From Acanthamoeba lenticulata (taxonomy: Eukaryota; Discosea; Longamoebia; Acanthamoebidae): 13,170 bases of DNA. Each line of letters starts with the position of its first letter. Positions within the stretch are counted from its first letter, which is position 1. Positions 1 through 9,000 of this stretch are shown here, piece by piece. The position numbers and the translations under genes were made by a program. Location: the NCBI GenBank assembly GCA_002179805.1, contig NAVB01003029.1:1-13170 (forward strand). Direction: 5' to 3'. The notes beneath the pieces were generated by a model, which ran no database searches, had not been told where the DNA came from, and worked only from the letters and a program-made list of their open reading frames with translations.

Positions 1-2534
1 CAGGAGGCTGAAGAGGATGACGAAGAAGAGGACGAAGAGGTTGACGATGACGACGACGATGCCAACGAAGAGGTAGAGCAGGAGAGCGCTCCTCACGATA
101 GCGCCGACGACTCTGCGACGCAGGAGGAGGAGGAGGAAGAGGACAAACAGAGCTCAGGCCGCCGTAGTCGGTCCCTTCGCCGCGCATCATCCTCGTCCCG
201 GGCTCACCGCGGCCGTCCTGCTCGCCAAGTCGATGACGACGAAGAGGAGGAAGAGGAGAGAGAAGATGGCGGCGAGAAGAAGCCCAGAAGGACAGAGAGT
301 GAGGACCGGCGTCGGCGGCTCGAGCGGCTGCGGCAGAAGGTGCTGGCCCGCAAGCGCCTGGCCGGCCTGACGCCCCTCAAGCCGGTGCGCCGGCGGAGGT
401 CTGACACAGACGACGACGAGCGAGACAGCGATGCCGACGACGCCAGCGAGGACAGCGACGCTGACGGCGTCGAGATCGGCGGCAAGCGGCTGCGTGCACG
501 GGCAGGCCGCGTGCAGCGCCTGCGCCAGCGTGAATCGAGCGAGAAGAAGCCGACCTCTGCGCAGGCTCGCGCCGCTCCGGCCGTCAAGAAGGACGAAGAG
601 GAGCTGCTGTCCAGCCTCTTTGGCGGCCTCGACATCAACAACAGTAACAAGGACGAGGACGAACCGCCGAAGGACCAACAAAAGAAGGCGAAGGGGCTGC
701 ACAACAAGCCGGTGAAAGTAGAGCGCGAAGCCCCGCAGGAGAAGAAGTCGAAGGAGGAGAAGACGGTGGACACCGCGGTGCCGTGGTACGCCAAGCCTGG
801 CGCGCTGGCGGGGGTCCAGTACACGAGGACCAAGAAGGGGACGAACCCTCCAGCCAAGCCCGCCGAGACCGCGGCAGCTGCTCCAGCCGCCACCGCCGCT
901 GTCGCTGCCGCAGCCGTGGTCAAGCCCGCCGAGCGCCAGATGACGCCGGCCGTTGCGAGCAGCGTTGTTCGGAAGGACGTCGGCGCGACGCCGAGGACGA
1001 TTGCGGCCAACGACGCCAGGAAGGATAGTTGTGAGGAGGATGATGACGACACGGACGAGGAGGCGGAGCGGAAGAGGGCCAGCGCCAGGCGGAAGAAGGA
1101 GGAGCTCGAGCGAAAGAGGGAGGAGCTGCGCAAGAAGAAGGAGGCCCTGGAGAACGCCAAGCGAAAGCAGCAACTGGCGCTCGAACTGGCAAAGAAGAAG
1201 AAGGAAGAGGAAGACAAGAAGAAGAAGAGGGGAGCCACGGATGAAGTGGCCAGACCAGCGTCGTTCGCTGATCGGTCCACCTGCAAGGAAGAAGATGCTG
1301 ACAGCTCCGATTGCGACCATGACATGAGCGAGGATGACGATGACGAAGAGGACACGATCTCGATTTCAGTGATCACGCCATCGACGCCGGCTTCGCCCTT
1401 TGTGCGCACGGCCAAGGGCGCCATGCTAGTCACGCCCTCGCCCGCCAGGCGTGCCATCACTGCCACGAACAAGGAAAACGTCGCTCCGTCGGGCTCCTCT
1501 TCTCGTACGTCGACATCAACTGTTTGTGGCCGGCTCGCACGACATTGACTTGCGTGTGTGCCGCGAATAGGTCGAGGCGCCTCCGCATTCCAGAAGCAGA
1601 AGGAAGAGCTGACGGCACAGCTCTATCGAGAGTTCAACAAGCGCGTCTTTGGCGGCCAGCTTCCGGCTGACCTGCCCATCACGTGGGCCCCGCGGCTGAC
1701 CAAGACCGCCGGCCGCACCATCTGCAAGCGCAAGGACGGCGTGCAGAGCGCGGCGATCGAGCTCTCGTCCAAGGTGCTCACCGACGCCAAGCGGCTTCGC
1801 AACACGCTGTGCCACGAGCTCTGCCACGCGGCCGCCTGGCTCATCGACAACAGCTGCAACCCGCCCCACGGCGCCCTCTTCTTCAAGTGGTTCGCCTCCC
1901 TCGTCGCTCCCTGCTCAATGAACCATTGATTGTCAGAAACTAACTGTCATTTTTCTGGTGTTCTTGCAGGGCGGGCAAGGCCGAGCAGATCTACCCGGAC
2001 CTGGACATCAAGCGATGCCACAACTACGACATCGAGTGCAAGTACCAGTACCAGTGCACCAACGTGACCTGCGGGGCGGTCGTGGGTCGACACTCCAAGT
2101 CGGTCGACCTGGAGAAGAAGCGCTGCGGCCGGTGCCTGGGCAAGTTGCGCCTGCTGCCCAAGCTCGGGAAGGACGGCACGCCGCGGGCCGCCCCGAGCCC
2201 CAACGCCTATGCGCTCTTTGTCAAGGTGCCTAGTTTTGTTGTTGTTGTTGTTGTTGCTCGGCGCATTCGTCGTTGCTGATGACGATGGTGTGTGGTCTCA
2301 TCCCAGGAGAACTACGCCAAGATCAAGCAAGAAAACCCGAACACGCCGACGAAGGAGGTCATGAAGCTGGTCTCCCTCGCCTATCAGCAAGCCAAGGCAG
2401 GCGGCGCCAGCGCTCCACGCAGCGTGCAGTCTGGCAAGGGACAGACGGAGAAGGAGGAGCCTCACCCAGCGCCGCCTTCCTCGCCCTACGCCCCGCCCCG
2501 GATGCGGCACACCGCCACCAAGCCATCAAGCTGA
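1..2534 (+). CDS. GCNA/Spartan-like SprT metalloprotease with HMG-box-like C terminus (5' partial)
   Basis: Likely a chromatin-associated zinc metalloprotease that degrades DNA-protein crosslinks. Frame 1 is open from base 1, so the start lies upstream. Proposed introns are 1505-1570, 1887-1969 and 2226-2306, giving exons that total 2304 nt (767 visible residues). Residues 1 to about 505 are disordered and Asp/Glu/Lys/Arg-rich. The SprT domain (about 512-606) has HELCH at 583-587 and a third zinc-ligand candidate, His601, in NPPHG. It is followed by CHNYDI and a ribbon with cysteine pairs (QCTNVTCG, RCGRC), then an HMG-box-like end (PNAYALFVKENYAKIK, about 682-725). The order IDR, SprT, zinc ribbon, HMG is that of GCNA (ACRC) proteins, not SPRTN, which lacks the HMG box. 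A KEN box, SP/TP sites and a SIM-like motif sit at the end of the disordered region. The intron 2 donor (GTGGTT) is the only one in frame with the canonical acceptor, but it removes a Trp. Family call is confident; the exact intron 2 boundary is not. Confidence 0.85.
2236..2256 (+). repeat. (TTG)7 microsatellite in intron 3 of the GCNA-like gene
   Basis: Seven perfect TTG units just inside the donor of the intron at 2226-2306. It should be length-variable and is non-coding, because a phase-0 intron joins FVK to ENYAK across it. Confidence 0.9.
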
Positions 2535-2648
2535 GGCTCCACAGCAAATCAACACATTTTGTTTTTTTTGTTTTTGTTTTTTTTTCTATTTGTAGAATTT
2601 CTTTTCTGTTGGTTTGTGTTATTGTTCCGCCGAAAGCACGTCCTCAAG
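2535..2648 (+). other. Short intergenic region with T-runs
   Basis: Between the GCNA-like stop and the P2X start there are only 114 nt. They contain interrupted T-runs (about 2558-2588) and no clear TATA box or AATAAA. The stretch must hold the 3' end of one gene and the promoter or 5' UTR of the next. Confidence 0.5.
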
Positions 2649-4747
2649 ATGGGTGGAGGCGGGTGGTTGGTCTACGACACGGTCAAAACCGTGCGTATTG
2701 AGGATCGGTTCGTCTCTTCGCTTGCAACAAATCTGGCGAAGACCTGCATTTAATTTAATTCAACAAAATTGACAGGAAGCTCAGTGCGCTCTATTACGCG
2801 CTTGTGCTGGGCGCGCTGGCATACACAGCTTCCACCATCATTTACCACAAGGTTCAATGCCTTGCCTTCTCCTGCAGCGATGCTCTTGATTTCTCGGTTC
2901 GTAATGATTTGCGGGGCAGGGCTACCTCGAGTTTGAGCCGCAGATTGTTGGCGGCCTGTCGCTGCACCTGACGCGCCAGCACCACAATGACGGCAGCGGC
3001 CAGCCGGGCGCCGACGTCATTGACACCCGCCGCCTGCCCTACTGCCGCCAGCACCCCGACGCCGGGTCCGACGCCAAGGTTCGTGTGGCCTCGTCGTTGG
3101 GCTACTACGGGCGTTAGACCACGGGCGACCCTCATGTCCTTCATGAACACACTCGAACGCACGCAGGCCTGCTTGATCTGGGACGACGATGACATCCTCG
3201 CGCAGCGCGGAACCCACGCGGCCCTCATCACCACCCGCGTCCAGCGCTACCTCGAGGTCCGTGGCGGTAATGATGATGAAGAGGTTGGAGATGACGAAGA
3301 TGATGATGAAGCTGATCATCAACTACAACAAAACACAAGCAGAGGCGCGTGTGTGAGCCGACCGAGGCTGCGTGCGGCACCCTCTGGGAGGAAGTGTCCC
3401 ATGACGACCACTTCATCGCCGACACGGAGAACTTTGAGCTCGGGGTCTACCACAGCATGCAGGCGCCCCACTTCTTCGAGGAGTCTGGCCACTCCCACGC
3501 GTTTGCTGACGGCAACCTCCACATGAAGGGCGTCCTCATGAAGTACGTGCGTTGTTCTCTGTTTCAAATATTTGGACAGGAATGGAACATGTTGGAATGT
3601 GTGGTATGCGGGCATGCGCAGGGGCCAGGGCGACTCCAAGGCCGTCCTCAAGCACTTCCCAAAGGGCGAATGCGACCACTTCAAGCTCACGGAGCTGTTG
3701 GCCGCCGCCGATGTCAGTCTCGATGACCGCAGTACCGTTTTCTCCTTCCGTCCTTTACAAGTTGATTACTAGTGCTCACCATTGCTTGTTTCCTCGTCAG
3801 GCGACGCACCCGGACAAGAAGGCCTGCCGCTCCGGGCCAGCGGCCTCATCCTCCACGCCGATCTCGCGTATTTTGCTCCTCATCCTCCCCGAGCTCTTCA
3901 CGACATGCATGATTCATCCCTTTCTCTCAAATTGCAGATACAACAACATTCGGTGCGACGGCAAGCTCAAGTGCGCCTTCGGGCAGGGCGACATCAGCTA
4001 CCGCTATCGCATCTACCGTGTCCCCGAGTCCAACGTACGTCATAAACATAAATTAAAAATAAATAAAAAATTATAAAATTATCCAAAAGAGAATGTAAAT
4101 AAAAATGAAATAAAATAAAATAAATAGAAAGAGCTCAAGGCCTTTGGCGTTGCATTGTGATGTTTGTGCATCTTCCAGCCCGAGGTGGTGGAGGTGCTGA
4201 AGCTGAACGACACGCACCGGCTGCGGAGCGTCAAGCGGGGCATCGAGGTCAACGTGGCGCAGACAGGCAAGATCGGGCGCTTCTCCATGCAGGTGCTCAT
4301 CGTCAACCTGTGCTCGGGCCTCGGCATGCTGGCCATTGCCACCGTCATTGTCGACACCATCGGTATCCGTCATCCTTCCTCTTTCCACGTCAACAGCGTA
4401 GAGTTGCTCAACATCGTGTGATTGGCTGTGGTGGGCTGCCGCTGGATGACGGAGCAGCCATCTACGTGCTGCCCAACAAGCCGATCTACTTCCGCCACAA
4501 GTACAAGGTCGTCGACAGGACCCGCCTTCACCACGGGCACGGGCAAGGGAGCGAGCCCGAGGAACGGAAGGAGAAGAAGAAAAAGGAGCAGGAAAGGGCC
4601 AAGGAAGAGGGCAAGGAGAAGAATAGCGGCGGGAAGCCAAGGAACAAAAAGAATCGTGGCACCGAGAGCGTCGAGGAAGCGAAGAGCAACGAGTCGGGAA
4701 CTGGCCAGTTGCGACAAAGGAAAAAACGAAGCAGCGCCAAGCCGTAA
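2649..4747 (+). CDS. P2X-type ATP-gated cation channel
   Basis: Trimeric ligand-gated cation channel subunit; amoebal relatives act on contractile-vacuole membranes. Ten exons: 2649-2707, 2776-2851, 2920-3078, 3167-3256, 3343-3542, 3622-3731, 3801-3867, 3938-4034, 4179-4362, 4455-4747 (444 aa, phases consistent). Evidence: YDTVKTVRI near the N terminus matches the conserved P2X T-x-K site and fixes the start. TM1 lies at about 21-42, followed by HKGYLEFEP (P2X KKGY). An IWDDDD stretch and TTRV follow. Before TM2 is GIEVNVAQTGKIGRF (family G-x-x-G-K-F), then TM2 at about 323-347. YFRHK at 359-363 fits the YxxxK trafficking motif. The C-terminal tail is long and Lys/Glu-rich. The ectodomain shows only seven cysteines against ten in vertebrates. 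The vertebrate NFR ligand motif appears as SYR, and the paired lysines are not evident. Donor of intron 6 was chosen to keep the frame and the AGHSFQD-like match. Confidence 0.85.
4035..4178 (+). other. Long AT-rich intron 8 of the P2X gene
   Basis: Starts GTACGT and ends TTCCAG. Its first two thirds are almost entirely A/T (repeated AATAAA-like words) inside otherwise GC-rich coding DNA. At 144 nt it is the longest intron in the window. The AATAAA-like words could act as cryptic poly(A) signals if splicing is slow. Confidence 0.8.
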
Positions 4748-5103
4748 ACGTTTGTTTTTTTTCAAGAAAGGAGGAGAACAGTGCATCAACCTCGCTCATC
4801 CTGACAGCACCCTTTTCTTGCTTCATTTTGCCAAGGGGTTTTCCTTCCAGCGCCAGTGACGCGAGCAGCTTCCTGGAGATGCTCTAGTCAACTGCCTCTC
4901 CCCGAGGAGGTAAACGGAGTTACGTTGGCCGCGATCTGGTTAGGCCTTCAATCGAAATTCCGTTGTCTTTATCAGTGGGTGGTCGGCGGACTCCAACCCG
5001 CCACGGCTACAAAAGGACCCAGCCTTGGTTTGGCCCAACTCATCAAACACCACAACACAAGAACCACAACAGCAAACCTTCTCCGCCTTTACCCCAACCC
5101 AAG
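4748..5103 (+). other. Intergenic region: P2X 3' flank, promoter and 5' UTR of the stress-type gene
   Basis: No conserved open frame. After the P2X stop there is a T-run (about 4752-4759). Near 4988-5005 a GC-rich hairpin (GGCGG...CCGCC) precedes a TATA-like element. From about 5038 the strand becomes CA-rich and G-poor (CATCAAACACCACAACAC), as expected of a 5' UTR, ending at the 5' UTR intron donor at 5104. Confidence 0.55.
5008..5016 (+). promoter_or_regulatory. TATA-like element (TACAAAAGG)
   Basis: TACAAAAGG is one mismatch from the TATAAAAGG core. It lies about 30 nt upstream of the point where the sequence becomes a G-poor CA-rich leader (about 5038). That spacing suits a core promoter for the gene at 5167. 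Confidence 0.45.
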
Positions 5104-5166
5104 GTAACCTTTTGCTTTCCACAACCAAGTTAAGAGTCTTCCAGAGCTAACCCTGATCGTGTACAG
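5104..5166 (+). other. 5' UTR intron ending exactly at the start codon
   Basis: GTAACC at 5104 and GTACAG ending at 5166 bracket a 63-nt pyrimidine-containing stretch. The next three bases are the ATG at 5167. The upstream leader has no in-frame coding signal. This is therefore read as a leader intron whose removal abuts the G-poor leader to the start codon. Confidence 0.65.
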
Positions 5167-5898
5167 ATGTCGAACCTGAACACCACCCCCGTCTTCCCCG
5201 CCACCACCGCCGCCACCACCACCCCCGTGGCCCTTGCCCCTGGCGCGACCGCCACCACCATGCTTCCGCACAACGCCGGCCTGATGGGCAACAACGCCCA
5301 CCTCTCCAAGCAGGAGCGCAAGGCTCTCAAGCACCAGAACAAGGCCCTCAAGCACGAGCACCACGCTCACCACGCCCATGGGGCCCCGCTCGCCGCCGGT
5401 GCCCTTCCGCTCGCTGGCGCCACCCACGGGCTCGCCCACGGACCCACGCGCGTGGTCGAGCACGCACCGATCATTGAGCGCGAGGTCATCGTCGAGCGCC
5501 CGGTCGAGGTGCGCCACGAGCACCACGTCCAGCCCATCATCCACGAGCGCGAGCACCAGATCCAGCCCATCATCCAGACCGAGGTCACCACCGAGCGCAA
5601 GGTCATCACCGAGGACCACAACGTCGTACTCCCGCCCGTCGTCGAGGCGCCCCGCGTAGTCCCGACCACCGGCCTCGCCCACAACACCATGACCGACCAG
5701 CGCGGTCTCGGCCTCCACGGCACCGGCGCCGGCGCGCACCACGCCACCATCGGCCAGAAGATCAAGGGCACCGTCAAGGAGGTCCAGGGCGCCATCACCC
5801 ACAACCCAGTCAAGAAGGAGGAGGGCCGTCTGCTTAAGCAGGGCATCGAACCGGCCACGGCCGGTCTCGGCAACACTGCCACCGGAACCCGCTTCTAG
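5167..5898 (+). CDS. His-rich CsbD/LEA-like stress-type protein
   Basis: Single-exon 243-aa protein, hydrophilic, without signal peptide or membrane segment. Residues 1-35 are Thr/Ala/Pro-rich. Residues 46-72 are basic and His-rich (KALKHQNKALKHEHHAHHAH). At 99-145 an 'HVQPIIH ... QIQPIIQ' pair recurs with 11-residue spacing between ERxV-type segments. This resembles the QP[IVL]I repeats of small fungal allergen-like and stress proteins. Residues 195-228 (IGQKIKGTVKEVQGAI, then KKEEGRLLKQG) resemble a CsbD-like or LEA-like amphipathic segment. Codons end almost always in C or G, the strongest bias in the window, suggesting high expression. It has its own TATA-like promoter and leader intron. 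Function is not established; protection of membranes or proteins under stress or encystment is an inference from composition. Confidence 0.8.
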   Translation: MSNLNTTPVFPATTAATTTPVALAPGATATTMLPHNAGLMGNNAHLSKQERKALKHQNKALKHEHHAHHAHGAPLAAGALPLAGATHGLAHGPTRVVEHAPIIEREVIVERPVEVRHEHHVQPIIHEREHQIQPIIQTEVTTERKVITEDHNVVLPPVVEAPRVVPTTGLAHNTMTDQRGLGLHGTGAGAHHATIGQKIKGTVKEVQGAITHNPVKKEEGRLLKQGIEPATAGLGNTATGTRF

Positions 5899-5941
5899 AA
5901 GAAGCTCGTACCGTCCTTCCCCACAAGCAGATGCTTGTCCG

Positions 5942-5950
5942 CATAAAAGG
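5942..5950 (+). promoter_or_regulatory. Candidate TATA box (CATAAAAGG) for the surface-protein gene
   Basis: CATAAAAGG is close to the TATAAAAGG core and lies 139 nt upstream of the ATG at 6081, within the 182-nt gap after the preceding stop codon. It could instead belong to the 3' end region of the upstream gene. Confidence 0.35.
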
Positions 5951-6080
5951 AAAAAACAAACCAACAAGTTGCCTTGCAAACCTTTTTAAGCTTTCACAAG
6001 CAACCACTCCAAATTGTTATATCTTTACACCCAAAAGGCGAATCGTTGCAAAGAAAAGAACAGCATTCAAGCACCTGAGG

Positions 6081-9000
6081 ATGAGGAGTTATGGATGGCT
6101 GTTGTTCCGCTCCTTCATCCTCATCCTGCTACACTTCACTGTCCCGATAACGCCCACAACCTCTTGTCTGCTGGGCCAGACCTCAACAACGGGCGTGGAC
6201 AATGTGGCCAATCCAACCACCAACTACGGGCCCACAGCGCAGCGTTTCACTGTCGGTGACAGCTCGGTTACACTCTGGGCTGTGGCATTTGAGCTCTTCT
6301 GGTCGGCGGCCTCTCTGAGTGTTGCGTCTCCAACCAGCTTGATGCAGGTCAGCGCTCTCTTCCCGCTTCCCCCTTAGCGCTCGCACGTCAATTTCCTTAT
6401 TCCCTTCACCACTTCTTGGGGCGCGAGCAGATAACGACCGTTGCTGCGAACGGTGAACCCGACACCATCGTTGGCCAAGCGCTCATCGACTTTGATGGTG
6501 CACCAGGCGCCATGACGGCCTATGGCTATTGGGCCGAGTTTGTGTTGCCCTTGGACGCCCCAGTGCTCTTGGAAGCCAACTCGGACTACTTCCTCGTGAT
6601 CGCCCTGGGCGCTTACCCGAATGTTGATCTTGTGCTCGGGCCGCTGACTCCTCCTGCGGCCGATGCGGCGATCGTGGCCACCACGCTCCTGCGGCCGAGC
6701 TATCCCGAGGATGCAACGCAGGCGGTCAAGGCGCGCTTCCTCGCATGTTCACAAGATCCAACCCCGACACCGTCGCCCTCCGTTTCACCCACGCCTCCCT
6801 GTACGCGTACGTTCCTGACCGGCTCCGGCGTACGCAAGATGATCAATCGATACCCCGTGGCCCAGCGGATGAGCGTCAACCGGGCTACGACAGTACAGTC
6901 CGTAACAATTCCCCTTGTGACCGGTTTGTATTCTTCCTCTCCCGCTCGACCTGTTTGTGCCAGTTGACCAAGGTCGTGCCTCTCCCCACTGTGCAGGGTA
7001 TCTTGAGAGTTGGGTTTTCCCACGTTTGGGCTTCTATTCGCACAACGACAGCGCGCCCGGGTCGATTGGCGAGCCAGGCGCGCCGCTGCCAGATGGCAGC
7101 TTCACCTATGAACCCCTTCCATTGGGACGGTACAATGGCTTAAGTGGTTTCTTTCTGTTCCGCTTAGTCCCTATTGCTCCGGGCGGCGTGCAACTGCCTG
7201 GCGGGACGGACGTATGGTTCGTGGTTGACTCACCCAGCGATCTTATCTTGGGCATCACAAACTTGGACTCGACCGTTTCCTCGTCTCCGTTGCGTTTGGT
7301 CGGGTCGACGATCATAGCAAGCGCCGTTGAGCCTGCCCAGGTCTATACTGACGGAATATTCACAACTGGGGTCTTTGGCTGCACCCAGTCAGCATCGCCC
7401 TCGCCAACGATTTCAACCACGCCCTCCGCGACAGGAACGGTGAGTCCATCACCTACACGGACGGCTTCGAACTCGGCAACGCCTACATCTACACCCTCGC
7501 CGACGATGTCGCACACTCCCTCTGCTTCAGCCACTACGTCAAGCACGCCAACGCCTACTCTGACCCCGACGCCCTCGAGCACGATCTCGAGCACTCCATC
7601 CCCCTCACCGTCGCCTTGCGTGCAACCGTTGCTGTCCAGCAACGGAACATACTTTTCTATGACCTCTATCCCGGCCCAGAGGTTCACCGTCAACCTTGCT
7701 TCGCGCGTCCAGTTCGTCACCATCCCTGCCGTAACCGGTATGGTCTCATGTTTCTTTCAACACAAGCTTTATGTTGTGATTGAGCTGGAAAGTTGAGACA
7801 GAACGAGAACAATAACTAAGCAAACGTACAGGCTACCAGCTTGATAGCACGGTGATCTCGAGCGTGGGCTTCTATACCCACAACGCGAGCGCGCCCGGCC
7901 CATTCGGTGAGCCCGGAGAGCCGCTGGAAGGGGGCAGCTTCACGTTTGGGCCTGCCGGGCCTGCCGACCCTTCCACACCTGGGTGGATTTACTGGGTACA
8001 CCAGTTCATGTCTGTCTCCCCGGGCGGCGTCCTCCTTCCCGCAGGGATGGACGTGTGGTTCGTCGTTAACACGCCCACGGATCTGCGGTTTCCTGTCATG
8101 CGCCTGGCCGACCAATCATCGGGCGACCTGAACTCGACGCCCGCGTTGATGTCAGCCGGGGTGTACTCCTTGAATGATAGGTTGATGCGAGCGGTTGGAG
8201 TTTATGGCTGCCTCGTTACTCCTTCGCCCAGCCTCAGCGCATCTCCGACTCCTTCAATGGCCACACGAACTCCTTCGGTGTCCTCAACGATCTCCCTTTC
8301 TCCAACTGCGTCGAGGTCGCCTTCCGCAAGCCGCACGCCTAGCGTGTCTGCCACGGCCACCTCGACGGCAATTGCCACCTCGACGGCAACGGCCACGGCC
8401 ACTTCAACTGTTACGCCAACGGTCTCAGCATCACCGTCGGCAAGTCGCTCGGTCACGCCCTCCACGACGTTGTCGCCGACGCCTTCTGGGACTATCAGCG
8501 CCTCACGCTTGCCGACCGTGACCGCGACAAGCACAGTCTCACTAACGCCCACAAGAACGCCATCGCGATCACCGTCAATCAGCCGGTCGCCCACGCCATC
8601 CTCCACGAGGACATCTTTGTCGCCTACGCCTTCAGTCACAACCAGCGCCTTGCGTACCGCATCCGCAACTGCCAGCATGACAACACGAACACCGACAAGT
8701 ACTTCTTCACCGTCGACCAGCGTATCGGCAACGCCGTCTTCATCGCTGTTAGCCACACCTCCTGCGACTGTCAGCGCCTCGCCAACCGCAACCGCGACCA
8801 TCAGCGCAACAACAAGGACGCCAACAAGTACGTTGTCACCGTTGACTTCGGCCACGCGCTCGACTACGCCATCCGCCACAAGGACATCGTCGCGCACGCC
8901 GACGCCTTCAGGGACCATCAGTGCCTCAAGCCAAGTGAGCCGCTCGCCATTGGCGTCGACCAGCAGAACACCTTCAGTGAGCCCGAGCAAAGCCTCCCAA

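Noticed and set aside
187..1472. Two long minus-strand ORFs (377 and 422 codons) opposite the acidic region, rich in Leu/Arg or Ser.
   Set aside because: They mirror GAG/GAC/AAG codons as CTC/GTC/CTT and carry no recognisable motif; the plus strand leads in frame into SprT.
3265..3320. GAT/GAA-rich stretch in the P2X gene that could encode an acidic insert (DDEEVGDDEDDD).
   Set aside because: It lies in an 86-nt GT-AG segment whose length is not a multiple of three. Removing it joins RYLE to RRVCEP in phase and restores the P2X order.
4071..4826. 251-codon minus-strand ORF across the P2X 3' exons.
   Set aside because: Shadow of the Lys/Glu-rich tail and an AT-rich intron; no family resemblance.
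4988..5005. GGCGG...CCGCC hairpin that looks like a tRNA T arm on the minus strand.
   Set aside because: The loop is GTTGGAGT-like without the TTCRANY pattern, and no acceptor, D or anticodon arms can be found around it.
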